The notes: generated by a model from the letters alone, not told the origin. Positions 8,948 to 17,791 are shown, numbered from the stretch's first letter. The stretch: 64,000 bases of DNA from Rufibacter sp. XAAS-G3-1 (GCF_013623775.1 NZ_JABFAM010000013.1:84153-148152); one strand, 5' to 3'. Numbers and translations: made by a program.

Positions 8948-9066
8948 GTTCGGGAGTTCTACTCCCGAACAAGCTTGCCGGGGAGTTCTCCTCCGCCGGG
9001 AACCGCAGGCAAAAGAAGGGGAGTGGAACTCCCCGGCAGTAAGCTTCCGGAGTGGAACTCCGGAAG
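8948..9066 (+). repeat. Family-C triple-hairpin repeat, copy 1
   Basis: 119 bp with three nested or serial hairpins that share the core GGAGTnnnACTCC. Hairpin 1 is GTTCGGGAGT with ACTCCCGAAC. A middle pair is GCCGGGGAGTTC with GAACTCCCCGGC around GGCAAAAGAAGG. Hairpin 3 is CTTCCGGAGT with ACTCCGGAAG. The tail GGTTTGGTTTTCTGG to about 9105 is also shared with copy 3 (45236-45354). Copy 2 is on the minus strand at 33528-33645. Confidence 0.8.
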
Positions 9067-9728
9067 AGCGGTTTGGTTTTCTGGGATTTTCAGAAACTAA
9101 ATAACTAAAGTTGTGATTTATTCACGCCGATGAAACCCCCTCCTCTCCCTCTGAGGAGGGGAATTCCGCAAAAGGAAGAACAATTCCCCTACCAAACTTT
9201 TCTCCCGTCCTGTCGGGGGCAGGATGGGAGAAAAGCGGGTTGGTGCGTTTTAGGTTCGTTTTCCGCAAAACAGGCCCAAAACACCATCCCTGTTCTTCCA
9301 TCCCGCTCTTTCGGGGTGGAACACCGCAGCAGGCAGCTTCGGCCCGGACAGCGACCTCGGCAAAAGTTTCCCCACAAGAGGAGCCTGGGAGGGATGGGTT
9401 GAGTAGGGCTATACGTTTGTTCAGTTCCGCTCTTTCGGATGTATCAATCCCCGTATCTACCCAACTGGCGCGAAAGGGATTGATAAATCCCCGACTGAGT
9501 GGTTCGGGATTGGAAATCCCGACCAGCAACGTTGGTAAAAGTTTCCCTACAAGATGAGCTTCAAAGGGGGATGAAATGCATGTAGACCAGGGCGCGGAGA
9601 CGGCACTTCTTCGGCTAAGTGAATCGCTGTATTCCCGAGTTCAAGTTAAGGTGAATGTTTGGGGTAGTATTCTTACCGAAGCATGGGAGTAAAAAAAGGC
9701 TCCCGGTGCGGATGAATAGGCTAGAGTA
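9067..9728. other. Repeat-rich gap without genes
   Basis: Contains an E-like hairpin (9135-9168), a hairpin CTCCCGTCCTG/CAGGATGGGAG (about 9202-9232), a family-A copy (9244-9283), hairpins with CGGGATTGGAAATCCCG (about 9510), and a direct repeat of GGNAAAAGTTTCCC + ACAAGA at about 9358 and 9532, again present near 45411. ORFs of 60-135 codons exist in several frames but are overlapping, arginine/proline-rich and unlike any family; I reject them. Confidence 0.6.
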
Positions 9729-9730
9729 AA

Positions 9731-9770
9731 CAAAAAAGGCGGCTGCCCAAGTGGACAGTCGCCTTTTTTG
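9731..9770 (-). terminator. Terminator of the DUF2382 cluster (works on both strands)
   Basis: CAAAAAAGGCGGCTG/GTCGCCTTTTTTG stem with A-runs and T-runs on both sides, 32 nt after the minus-strand stop at 9802. Confidence 0.88.
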
Positions 9771-9801
9771 TTTATAGAGTTGCAGGTAAGACCCGCTTCT
9801 T

Positions 9802-10941
9802 CTAGATAAGCGTTGGATCGCTGGTCAGGCTGCCGCGGTCACGGTCTGTGTCTGTAAAGCCAGCGCCGGTTTTGCCTATGCCCGTTCCGGTGGTGCCGGT
9901 AGCAATGCTGGCTAAGCCGCTCCCGGTAGTACCGGTGGTGCCAGTATCGGAGTTGGAGGCAGTAGTACCGGTTGCGTAAGTACCTGCATTTCCAGTTCCA
10001 GTAGTGCCTGGGTTTGAGCCTGGGCTGGTGGTTCCGGTAGTCAGGTTGTCAACCTCCACCTCCGTAGAACGCAACGTCTCTCTGATCACCTCTTCGCGTT
10101 CCTCCACTTCTTTCTCCAGGGTAACCTCTTCCACCACGCGGGCCTCTTTGCTTACCACGGGGACTTCGGCGTGCTGGGTCAGTTCTATCTCTCCTTCCTG
10201 GAAGGTGTTGAGGTCGTTCGCGGTGGCGGGGCGGTCTACGGGGGTTCTCTCCACCACTACCCGTTCCTCGCGCAGGCGGACATGCTCTTCCACCGGGCGC
10301 TCTACCATGCGGCTGCTGACGTGCACACCGCCGGTCTCTACTTCGCGCTTTCCTACCTCCAGGTTTTCCTCAATGATTGGGATGACGGTGTCGCCCTCCA
10401 GAGAGTTGGGCGTGTGGGTGCCTAAAGAGGCATTGTCTGTGGCCGGAGAGGTACGGCGGCGGGTAAAGCCACGGTCAGAGAAAAGTTCATGGTTATAGAA
10501 ATCATCCCTATCGGGGTGGTGGCTGGTAAGGGCTGCGCCTGCTCCGGCGGCCCCGAGGCCCCCAAAGATAGATCGGATGGAGGTCTCATGCGCTTGGTCT
10601 ATGCTTCCCTCGTGGTAGGTGGGCAGGGAGCGGAGCTGCTCTGCCGTCACAGAGGGCAGGATCACATCATCGTCAGATTCATGCAGGTCGGCAATCCCGA
10701 TGGGGATGAGCACATCGCGTGGCTCCAGATCCAGCGTGCTTCCCTCCAAGTCCACTACCATGTAGCGCACCTTGCGGGATTGTACGTCAAAGATAAGTTC
10801 GTCCACCTCGCCAATGGTGCGGCCTTGCGGGTCTTTCACAGTCCAGCCTTTGATGTTGGGCTGGTGATCGGCGATCTCGTAGTCACTGCCGCCCAACTCC
10901 TGCAAGCGGTTTGTTTGGTTATACTTGTTATCTCTTTCCAT
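9802..10941 (-). CDS. PRC-barrel and DUF2382 stress protein
   Basis: 379 aa, cytoplasmic. Residues 12-100 form a PRC-barrel (IKGWTVKDPQGRTIGEVDEL, YMVVDLEGSTLDLEPRDVLIPIG). A linker follows, then DUF2382 at about 185-300 (VIPIIEENLEVGKREVETG, VERPVEEHVRLREERVVVER, VPVVSKEARVVEEV). The last 75 residues are a low-complexity Gly/Thr tail. DUF2382 (YsnF/AvaK family) proteins are linked to general stress, but the molecular role is unknown. It is closest in layout to 13960-15225, which adds a YflT-like domain between the two. It is the last gene of the minus-strand cluster. Confidence 0.88.
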   Translation of the reverse strand: MERDNKYNQTNRLQELGGSDYEIADHQPNIKGWTVKDPQGRTIGEVDELIFDVQSRKVRYMVVDLEGSTLDLEPRDVLIPIGIADLHESDDDVILPSVTAEQLRSLPTYHEGSIDQAHETSIRSIFGGLGAAGAGAALTSHHPDRDDFYNHELFSDRGFTRRRTSPATDNASLGTHTPNSLEGDTVIPIIEENLEVGKREVETGGVHVSSRMVERPVEEHVRLREERVVVERTPVDRPATANDLNTFQEGEIELTQHAEVPVVSKEARVVEEVTLEKEVEEREEVIRETLRSTEVEVDNLTTGTTSPGSNPGTTGTGNAGTYATGTTASNSDTGTTGTTGSGLASIATGTTGTGIGKTGAGFTDTDRDRGSLTSDPTLI

Positions 10942-11013
10942 GGTGAAGTAAGGTTTTAAAGGTTGTTAATTCACTTGAGTCTCAGGTCTGATAAGCCTGG
11001 GGGAGAGGGCTTT

Positions 11014-11673
11014 CTACTGAGGTCTGCGGGCTACAATCTCCACTCTGCGGTTTTGCTGGCGACCTTCTTCCGTGGCATTGGACGCTACCGGGCGGGATTC
11101 GCCTACCGGGTGAAGAGATACATTGTCTTGCGTGATGTTTCCGTTCTGCACAAGCCAGGACTGCACGGCTTCGGCCCGCTGTTCGGCCAGCTCTTTGTTG
11201 TACGTGGCGCTGCCCTGGGCATCGGTGTAGCCGTAGATACGTACCTGCCCCCCATTGAAGCGTTTGCCCATGGAGGCGGCTATCTGCTGCAGTTTCTGGA
11301 TGCCCTGCGGCTGGATGCTGCTTTGGTCGCTTCCGAAAAGGATGGTCTCGTCCAGGCTGTACACGGCGTAGTCATCGTTTCCGCGCACCTCAATATCCTG
11401 GTCGGTTATCTCGTCAAAGGCGGCTACCGGGGCGTCTAAATTAAGGGTGTTCCAGGCACCGTCATCAGTGCTTGCCCCGGTGTCGGTGCTGCCAGCCGCG
11501 TCACCGGTAGCCCCGGCACCAGCGGTAGTTGCCGCGGAAGTGCTATCTGTGGAAGCCTCCTCCCGGTCACAGCCACGCAGTAAGAAGAATAGGAGCGCCA
11601 GTGCTACCAATGCCAGTAAAAGCCACAGCCACCAAGGTCTGCTGCTTTTGGGTTGAACGTCTAAATCGGCCAT
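11014..11673 (-). CDS. OmpA-family protein with N-terminal membrane anchor
   Basis: 219 aa. A membrane span at about residues 14-32 (WWLWLLLALVALALLFFLL) ends in a Gly-Cys, followed by an acidic/Thr/Ser linker. The OmpA peptidoglycan-binding domain is at about 110-215 (FGSDQSSIQPQG, VRIYGYTDAQGSATYNKELA, QNRRVEIV). The D of YTDAQG and the R of AEQRAEAV are the usual diaminopimelate contacts. It should tether to peptidoglycan in the periplasm. It sits between two DUF2382 genes on the same strand, 72 nt from the next, suggesting shared expression with the stress cluster and an envelope link. Confidence 0.88.
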   Translation of the reverse strand: MADLDVQPKSSRPWWLWLLLALVALALLFFLLRGCDREEASTDSTSAATTAGAGATGDAAGSTDTGASTDDGAWNTLNLDAPVAAFDEITDQDIEVRGNDDYAVYSLDETILFGSDQSSIQPQGIQKLQQIAASMGKRFNGGQVRIYGYTDAQGSATYNKELAEQRAEAVQSWLVQNGNITQDNVSLHPVGESRPVASNATEEGRQQNRRVEIVARRPQ

Positions 11674-11743
11674 AGTTTTATTTTGTTTTTGTGAGTGAAT
11701 GGAATGGGAAAATCTGCTGTCTGCGTTAGAGAAGGCAGTATAA

Positions 11744-11773
11744 AGGCGGCTACCCTACCAAGAATAGCCGCCT
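11744..11773 (-). terminator. Probable terminator/attenuator hairpin
   Basis: AGGCGGCTA pairs with TAGCCGCCT (loop 12 nt) just downstream of the minus-strand stop at 11796. The T-run is weak (TTTATA), so it may only partly stop read-through into the OmpA gene. Confidence 0.55.
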
Positions 11774-11795
11774 CAATGCTTTCATTCAAAAATAA

Positions 11796-12830
11796 TTAGA
11801 TAGCGGTGGTACGGTCATTGTCCAGGTCTGTGCCTAAACCAGTACCCGTGCTGCCGGTAGTACCGGTGCCATAGCCAGTACCCGTTGTATTCGTGGTGCC
11901 GGTACCGGTGGTACCCGTATTCAGGTTTTCAACGTCTACCTCAGTAGAGCGTAGGGTTTCTCTGATTACTTCATCGCGTTCTTCTACTTCTTTGCCTAAG
12001 GACACTTCTTCTACCACCCGGGCTTCTTTGTTCACTACCGGTACCTCGGCATGCTCTGTCATCTCAATTTCTCCTTCTCTGAATCCGGCGAAATCAGCCT
12101 CAGTTGCCGGACGGTCAACCGCATGGCGTTCTACCCGCACGTGTTCTGAGCGCAGGCGCAGGTGCTCTTCTACGGGGCGTTCTACGATTCTGCTGCGCAG
12201 GCGGGTGCCGCCGGTTTCAATCTCGCGCTTGCCTACTTCCAGGTTTTCCTCAATGATTGGAATAGAGGTAGCATCTGAACGGGTAGTGTCATTGTAGTCT
12301 GAGGTGGTATCCGTTAGGGCGGTGTTGGTGGTAGAGCCGTCGTAGGTGGAATCGGCGCCGCCGGCATAGGTGGTGTCTGTGCCGCCGGTGTAAGAACCTC
12401 CGGAACGGTAGCCATACTCGGTAGCGCGTTGGTCTACGTCAACAGAACCGTATTGATCCAGGATCATGGCTGCCCTGCGGGCCTCTTCATCTGACTGGGC
12501 ATGCACGGTGACAATGCAGTCTGAGTGGCGGGCCACGTTAGAATAGGTGGTGGCGCTTTCATCGTCATCGCTGAACAATGACCGGAAGAATCCGCCAATG
12601 CCGTCGTTGTTGTCATGGTTGGTGGAAGAACCCCCATACGCTCCGGTGGTACCGCTTCCGCCGTAAGCTCCGGTGGTGCCGCTTCCGTATGACGTGCCGG
12701 TAGTAGAACCGGAAGAACTTGCGCTGGAAACGTCAATGTTGTTGTCGCTGAGCCCCATGTTTCTTAATTCTCTTACTGCTTGCTGGGCTTCTGCTAAACT
12801 ATCGAAAATCCCGATTACTGTCTGTGCCAT
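11796..12830 (-). CDS. YflT-like (general stress 17M) and DUF2382 protein
   Basis: 344 aa. The N-terminus (TVIGIFDSLAEAQQAVRELR...) and the segment DCIVTVHAQSDEEARRAAMIL are the two halves of a YflT/general-stress-17M-like fold. They are split by a Gly/Ser/Thr-rich insert (about 40-75) carrying GTTGAYGGSG repeats. DUF2382 follows at about 188-300 (IPIIEENLEVGKREIETG; EVPVVNKEARVVEE), ending in a Gly/Thr tail. Its DUF2382 is very similar to that of 9802-10941, which indicates recent duplication. No PRC-barrel. Confidence 0.85.
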   Translation of the reverse strand: MAQTVIGIFDSLAEAQQAVRELRNMGLSDNNIDVSSASSSGSTTGTSYGSGTTGAYGGSGTTGAYGGSSTNHDNNDGIGGFFRSLFSDDDESATTYSNVARHSDCIVTVHAQSDEEARRAAMILDQYGSVDVDQRATEYGYRSGGSYTGGTDTTYAGGADSTYDGSTTNTALTDTTSDYNDTTRSDATSIPIIEENLEVGKREIETGGTRLRSRIVERPVEEHLRLRSEHVRVERHAVDRPATEADFAGFREGEIEMTEHAEVPVVNKEARVVEEVSLGKEVEERDEVIRETLRSTEVDVENLNTGTTGTGTTNTTGTGYGTGTTGSTGTGLGTDLDNDRTTAI

Positions 12831-12892
12831 AGTTTTAATGTGTGTTAGTGAATGATTGTTAAAAGGTGTTATTATTGAAAATTGATTGAAAA

Positions 12893-13378
12893 CTAGCTTT
12901 GGGGAGCCTGGTCAGGAGAGATGCGTTCTACCCGTATCTCTTCTTTTCTGAGGCTCACCTGCTGCACGTCATGGGTTTGCACTCTGTTTTTGGTGATGTG
13001 CAGTTCTTCTACCACCATGAGCCGTTTCTGCACCACCATCACTTCCTGCACAATGGGAATAATCATGGTATCGCCTTCGTACCGGACGGGCGGCGGCGGT
13101 GTGTCTACGTATTCATTGATGGGTACCCGTTGAATGTCATGCTCCTCCTGGATCAGCGGAATATTTACCGGCACCTCCTGCTCCGTCACCGACTTGATAA
13201 TGCGCACACTCCCTTTCTCTACCACTTGCTTGTCTAAGTGCACACGCTCCTCAATAACCGGTATGGTCATAGATTGCGGTGACCCAGAGTTGGCTGTGTT
13301 CTGCTGCGGGGAGTTACCGGCTGGGTATGAATTGCCCTCAAAATTTCTTGTCTGATCCATTTGGCTTTCTCTTTGCAT
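12893..13378 (-). CDS. Stand-alone DUF2382 protein
   Basis: 161 aa, or 155 aa if ATG at 13360 is used (MQRESQM gives two candidates). It is almost only the DUF2382 domain: IPVIEERVHLDKQVVEKG, then IPLIQEEHDIQRVPINEYV, a PPPP hinge, IIPIVQEVMVVQKRLMVVEE and VSLRKEEIRVERI. It diverges more from the other three than they do from each other. It lies 62 nt upstream of 11796-12830 on the same strand. The AT-rich upstream region carries a tandem 21-bp repeat (13522-13563) that could be its control site. Confidence 0.85.
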   Translation of the reverse strand: MQRESQMDQTRNFEGNSYPAGNSPQQNTANSGSPQSMTIPVIEERVHLDKQVVEKGSVRIIKSVTEQEVPVNIPLIQEEHDIQRVPINEYVDTPPPPVRYEGDTMIIPIVQEVMVVQKRLMVVEELHITKNRVQTHDVQQVSLRKEEIRVERISPDQAPQS

Positions 13379-13521
13379 AAGTAAACGGGTTAGAAAGGGT
13401 GAGGTTTCTAAAAATTTTTAAAAAAAATTGTATTCTTGTTATTTTGAGATCTGCTTGGCAATTGCGCATAAACAAAGTTTTAGGTAATATGTTTTCTATA
13501 AGTAGTTGTTATTCAAAATAA

Positions 13522-13563
13522 TTTGACAAATAATAAACTGTGTTTGACAAATAGTAAACTGTG
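13522..13563. promoter_or_regulatory. Tandem 21-bp direct repeat upstream of the small DUF2382 gene
   Basis: Two adjacent 21-bp units, each TTTGACAAATA, then A or G, then TAAACTGTG, differing at one base. They lie about 145 bp upstream of the minus-strand start at 13378 in an otherwise AT-rich stretch (13400-13660). The identical tandem spacing (two helical turns) suits an operator for a dimeric regulator. The regulator is unknown. Confidence 0.45.
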
Positions 13564-13891
13564 TAAGTTGTATATAGTGGAATAATTAAATTATAATCTG
13601 CTAAGAAGGGGATAAGGAGTGTAAGTCTTTAATTATAAGTAGTTATTAAGGAATGTTTGGATTAAAGCCAGTACAAGTGAGAACTACCTCCCCAGACTAA
13701 ATCCTGTAGGATGGCTTGTCTCCATGACTTGTTTCAAGGGTTCCCACGCAATCAGGATGACAGGTAGGAGGTGCACCCCCCGTGAGTTAACACCGTCATG
13801 AGGAGTGGGCTGGTTCCTTCCGAAAGCTGCTAAAAAGGTTATTTTCTGGAAAAGCCGCCTGAAATGCCAAGGCGGTCTGTTTTCTTATGCC

Positions 13892-13949
13892 AAAAAAGCC
13901 GGGCATGGGGCTGGGCGTGTACGTGTAGGGTTGCCCCATGCCTGGCTTA
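13892..13949 (-). terminator. Terminator of the PRC/YflT/DUF2382 gene
   Basis: Minus-strand stem AAGCC(A/G)GGCATGGGGC with a 16-bp partner, followed by TTTTTT, starting 11 nt after the stop at 13960. It separates this gene from the rest of the cluster. Confidence 0.85.
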
Positions 13950-13959
13950 AGGAAGAATA

Positions 13960-15225
13960 TCAGAGAGGGGACGAGGACGTGGTAGGAGGAGTGTTTCTTG
14001 CAGAGTCGTTCCGGAGGTCATCTATCTGGATCTCTGTTTTGCGGGCGGTCGCATGGATGATTTCTTCGTGAACCTCCACGTCTTTGCCAATGGTAATCTC
14101 TTCAACCACGTGCGCCGCTTTAGAGATAACAGGAACTTCGGCAAACTCTTTCAGTTCTATAGTGCCTGCCTGGAAACTGTTAAAATGGGCGGCGGCGGCA
14201 GAGCGGTCAATGGGCACGCGTTCAATCTGGATGTGCTCTTCGCGAAGGCGCAGGTGCTCTTCCGCGGGCTGTTCCACCATGTGGCTGTGTACGCGGGTTC
14301 TTCCGGTTTCAACCTGCTGTTTGCCAAGGTGAACCTGTTCCTCCATCACCGGGATGGAAGTAGAATTGGTTGGGTAGCTTTGCGCAGGAGGAATGTTGGA
14401 GCCAGAGGTCTGTTCTACCTGAATGTCCAGTTCAGAGGCCCGGTGCGAGTCCAGAAGCTGGGCGGCGCGGTTTGCTTCGTCCTGGGAGTACGCGTGCACG
14501 ACAACCAGGGCATTGCTGTTCTGCATTTTGCCCAGGTGCAGACTTGCCTCTTGGGGCGTGGCGAAGAGCGAATGAAAGAAGCGCTCAAAGTTGGAGGAGG
14601 AATAACCTTCCTGGGTGTCTGACGTGTGCCGGAGGGCTACCTCCATACTATCTTTCGGGAAACCGCTGTTCAGCAATTCCTGGGTGACGCGCTGCGCGCT
14701 TCCGGCATCGGCAAACAGCCCGATGACGTTTTTGGCCTTCCGGTTACGGTAAAGATTGTTTTGGTTGAACTGTTCCTGACCATAATAGTCGGGGTTGCCG
14801 GGCTGTCTGGCAGGGGATGGGGTGGTGCCGTGTACGTGGTCTCCCACAAAAATGCGCTGCACCATTCTCTCCGTTTCCTGGCTCAATTTGTTGGTTTCAT
14901 ACCCCGGAAGCGCCTGTAACTTGTCCACCGAGAGGTTGGAGACCGTGACCACGTCATCGGCTTCGTGCAGTTCGGCCAAGCCGATGGGGATCAGGATATC
15001 GCGCGGTTCCAGATCCAGCAGGTTGCCTTCCAGATCCACAATCAGATACCGCACCTTCAGCGCCCCCGCGTCGCAGAGGAGTTCCTTCACCTTGCCCACC
15101 AGGTTTCCCTGTGCATCGGCCACCTTCCAGCCCCTGATGTCGGCCTCGCCTTTGGCTACTTCATATTTGCTGTCACCTAGTTCCTGTAGATGATACGTAG
15201 ACGCAGCATGTTCTCTTCTTTCCAT
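13960..15225 (-). CDS. PRC-barrel, YflT-like and DUF2382 three-domain stress protein
   Basis: 421 aa. The PRC-barrel at 15-105 (IRGWKVADAQGNLVGKVKEL, LDLEPRDILIPIG) is very like that of 9802-10941. A YflT/17M-like domain at about 165-275 (VIGLFADAGSAQRVTQELLN; ALVVVHAYSQDEANRAAQLL) follows as in 11796-12830. DUF2382 at about 290-405 starts at IPVMEEQVHLGKQQVETG. The protein thus combines both layouts seen in its neighbours. It has its own terminator and is transcribed in the same direction as the cluster. Function is unknown beyond the stress association of the families. Confidence 0.88.
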   Translation of the reverse strand: MERREHAASTYHLQELGDSKYEVAKGEADIRGWKVADAQGNLVGKVKELLCDAGALKVRYLIVDLEGNLLDLEPRDILIPIGLAELHEADDVVTVSNLSVDKLQALPGYETNKLSQETERMVQRIFVGDHVHGTTPSPARQPGNPDYYGQEQFNQNNLYRNRKAKNVIGLFADAGSAQRVTQELLNSGFPKDSMEVALRHTSDTQEGYSSSNFERFFHSLFATPQEASLHLGKMQNSNALVVVHAYSQDEANRAAQLLDSHRASELDIQVEQTSGSNIPPAQSYPTNSTSIPVMEEQVHLGKQQVETGRTRVHSHMVEQPAEEHLRLREEHIQIERVPIDRSAAAAHFNSFQAGTIELKEFAEVPVISKAAHVVEEITIGKDVEVHEEIIHATARKTEIQIDDLRNDSARNTPPTTSSSPL

Positions 15226-15796
15226 AGAATAGTTCTTATAAGACGTCCTGTTGACGCGCGTTTTGGTCTCCTTTTCTCAATTCTGGCCCTAAAACAGGAA
15301 CCCAAATGGCTGCCTGAGTGCCGTTGTATTTTCCTAACCAGTTGAGGTACAGAGGTAATAAACGCTTACGTGTGCTTGTGGGAGATGTTGGCGTAAATAC
15401 TGACTGCCAGATGCCGGGTAGACCGTTCTGCGTTTCTCGCCCGGTTTTCAAAAAACAGGCGAGAAAGAGGCAGCCGTAGGCGTGTTCCCGTTCTGTTGGG
15501 TTTAAAAACAAGAATGTTGTTTTTCTTATTTTTCTAGCTTAAAAAGGATAAGAAGCGTTTGCCCGCTTTCAGTTCTGTGGAGCGTATTCGCTGCTCTGTG
15601 CTGTCATTAGGCCACCCTTACAACTCGTTTGAATAATACATATTTCGCTTGGTTGGGCGTCCTGAAAGAATATGTTACAAATCCTTAAAAGCTTGCGTTA
15701 AATACTGTATATGCCTGATAATGACATAGTTTGATTTGTTTCTGAATTAGAAAGTGCTAATTTGAATGACTATATCAGCAATACAACCCTATTTGT
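15226..15796. other. Gap with two family-A palindromes
   Basis: Family-A copies at 15258-15296 and 15432-15466 (GTTTCTCGCCCG ... CAGGCGAGAAA). Before the small gene at 15797 a weak promoter fits: TTTG at 15735-15738, 19 nt, TAATTTG at 15758-15764 (one base short of consensus). Nothing else is seen. Confidence 0.5.
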
Positions 15797-15997
15797 ATGA
15801 AGAAAAAGATACCCTTAGAGAATGTACTATACATCATTTGTAAGTCAGATTTAGTGGCCTGTTCAGATGCTGTTGAGTTTATGAACAGTCTGGACTTCTA
15901 CCAATACAGCCAGGAAGAGTTAAAGCTGATCAGTGATACCCTCAGTGAAAGGATCATAATGCAGCTTCGCCTGGATCTAAGGGTTAGCCGGGCGTAG
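15797..15997 (+). CDS. Small hypothetical protein (66 aa)
   Basis: Not recognised. 66 aa with no signal peptide or membrane span. It starts MKKKIPLENVLYIICKSD and has an amphipathic second half (YSQEELKLISDTLSERI). ATG start, with a plausible Bacteroidota promoter 32 nt upstream. The composition is that of a real small cytoplasmic protein, but there is no other support. Confidence 0.5.
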   Translation: MKKKIPLENVLYIICKSDLVACSDAVEFMNSLDFYQYSQEELKLISDTLSERIIMQLRLDLRVSRA

Positions 15998-16711
15998 GTT
16001 TAAAAAAGAGCAGCCTGTGTTTAAAGGCACTTTCCATAAAACAAGCCCAATGCACACATGAGCGGAGGGCAGACGTTGTCCTTGGTAGTCCTAGAAAAGC
16101 AATGATTTTACTCGCTCGCTTCCCGCGAGTGTTCTGTGTTAGTATATCATTACTTTTCCAGTACTACGCTGTCTTTTCAGGCGGATATCTGCTTAGGGGC
16201 GGAAGGCAACGGAACGGCTGCGGAAATTTGGTAGTGGAATGAATGCAGCCGTGCACCCGGCAGAAGTTATCTTGCAAAGAGGGGGATCGTGCCGCAGGCA
16301 GCGTGTTTTCCTGAATCAAGTCTGCCTATAATGGGTGCCCAACTGCCAGGTTGGTAGGTTTTATCCCCGGAAATGGAGTTTAACCGGTGGCCTGAGTTAG
16401 AAAAGCAGTGTTTGAAGGGAGGCGTTGTCTAAAGCAGGTGCCTCAGGAATATTCAAGTCAGTGCTGTTTCTGATAATAGGTTTGAGTAGAATAGGATAAA
16501 TCACAGGATTGTTGAATTTTATGGGAGCGTTCCAGCTTTGGGCGCGTTTCAATACTGTGCCGATTTAAGTTCTATTTCTGGAAGAAGTGCCATAAACGGA
16601 TGTAGGTTGAAGTGTACCGGGTAAAAACAAACCAACCGTGCCCTCGTACAGATTTGGAAAGAAAGGCTGCTGATTTCAGCTTTCATTGTTTTAACCTAAA
16701 ACCATCAGATT
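15998..16711. other. Gene-free gap with a long imperfect hairpin
   Basis: No supported gene in 714 bp. At 16094-16158 outer arms GAAAAGCAATGAT and ATCATTACTTTTC enclose an inner stem ACTCGC/GCGAGT, a possible structured RNA or transcript end. A worn family-A copy is near 16018-16058. The remainder shows nothing. Confidence 0.45.
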
Positions 16712-17122
16712 ATGTGGCAACCAATTGACAGGCCCATGCACGGCGTTGCAGATGTGGCCTATATTCCCGCTGTGGCCTCAGCCCCTGAGACAGTGGGCTT
16801 TACCGAAGAAGAAACCGCAACCACCCTTTGCCGCGCTATTGCCGGCGGTACGTTGGTGTCTGCGCTGGTCACCAAAGCTGAATGGGGCGCTGTGCAGGTA
16901 ATGCCGTACAAGGCGCACCTGGCCATTGATTTCGCCACCAGTGTGTTTGCATTGGCTGCCCCCTGGATGTTCGGCTTCTCCCAAAACATGAAAGCCCGGA
17001 ACACGTTTCTGGCCATGGGGCTGGTGGGCTTGGTAGTGGGCGCGCTTTCCAGACCAGAGGAAATGTCCCCCACCAAGGTAAGAACGCTGAGAAGAAGAGC
17101 AGACACCCATCCTGCGTTGTAG
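16712..17122 (+). CDS. Small SPW-repeat-like membrane protein
   Basis: 136 aa. Two membrane segments are visible, at about 69-88 (HLAIDFATSVFALAAPWMFGF) and 97-113 (NTFLAMGLVGLVVGALS), with a possible third at 40-55. The 'hLaiDf..svfalaaPW.fgF' pattern resembles the SPW-repeat family of small membrane proteins, function unknown. This is a family-level impression only. The C-terminus is basic. It is followed 28 nt later by a perfect family-A palindrome that may end its transcript. Confidence 0.7.
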   Translation: MWQPIDRPMHGVADVAYIPAVASAPETVGFTEEETATTLCRAIAGGTLVSALVTKAEWGAVQVMPYKAHLAIDFATSVFALAAPWMFGFSQNMKARNTFLAMGLVGLVVGALSRPEEMSPTKVRTLRRRADTHPAL

Positions 17123-17149
17123 CAAGAACAGTTTACCCGTGGAGGTATG

Positions 17150-17201
17150 GCGCTCCTGTTTTGGGGCTGTTTTCATGAAAACAGCCCCAAAACAGGAGCG
17201 C
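17150..17201. repeat. Family-A palindrome, perfect 52 bp
   Basis: Arms of 26 bp, fully complementary: GCGCTCCTGTTTTGGGGCTG, TTTTCA, then the mirror. This is the family-A core (GTTTTnGGGCTGTTTT) extended by GCGCTCCT. It lies 28 nt after the preceding stop. Confidence 0.85.
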
Positions 17202-17414
17202 TTTGTTTCAATTCGCCCTCACCGGCAATGCTTTTTTGTATTGGGAGCATCCAGGTAAGGACAGGTAGTAAAAGCATTTGAGCCTTGCTTCCCCAAAGCC
17301 CCGCAAAAGCTATCCTGCTGGTCACAGGAAAGAAGGAAATGGGTGGGTAGAGTAGCGTGTTGAACAAGTTTTAATCTGTTGCCGTAAGAGTTAAAAAATC
17401 AAACGTTAGAACTT

Positions 17415-17693
17415 ATGAAATCCCTAACCCATACAAAACTTGCTCAGGCGGTGCTGCTCCTGGTTTTCCCAATGATGGTTAGTTGCTCGGTGTTTAACAG
17501 TGGCGGACTGTCCAGTGACCCAATTGTGGCAGAGCAACAACGCCGAGTGGAAACCCTGAAAGCGGAAGCTGAAAGAGCCGAGCAGGAAACCGAAGACGCT
17601 GAAGAAAGAGAAAAAGCCGCCAAAAGCAGACTGAAAGCCGCGCAGGATCAATTGAAAGTACTACAGACCGAGTCTAAAAGGAGAGGAGCTTAA
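17415..17693 (+). CDS. Small coiled-coil lipoprotein
   Basis: 92 aa. The type II signal peptide ends at C24 (MMVSC), and the mature part from about residue 40 is a highly charged heptad-patterned coiled coil (RRVETLKAEAERAEQETEDA...). This resembles Lpp-like or other small periplasmic coiled-coil lipoproteins by design, but no family is recognised. It is followed by a terminator at 17743-17791. Confidence 0.75.
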   Translation: MKSLTHTKLAQAVLLLVFPMMVSCSVFNSGGLSSDPIVAEQQRRVETLKAEAERAEQETEDAEEREKAAKSRLKAAQDQLKVLQTESKRRGA

Positions 17694-17742
17694 CCTTGGC
17701 CTGCTTCCTTGATTACGGCTAAAAGCCAGTTTATTGGTGAAT

Positions 17743-17791
17743 GAAAACCCCTGTCGGTTTCTTGTTGTAAGAGAGGCCAGCAGGGGTTTTA
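17743..17791 (+). terminator. Probable terminator after the lipoprotein gene
   Basis: AAAACCCCTG pairs with CAGGGGTTTT across a 29-nt loop, with TTTTATTG at the end, 50 nt after the stop. Confidence 0.6.

Noticed and set aside
8691..9557. Several frames of 60-135 codons after the GH26 gene
   Set aside because: They cover composite repeats A-H-G, C and E, are Arg/Pro/Ser-rich, and overlap each other in many frames.
10004..15193. Long plus-strand frames (up to 189 codons) opposite the DUF2382 cluster
   Set aside because: Mirror frames of real minus-strand genes; the minus-strand products have recognisable domains and the plus-strand ones do not.
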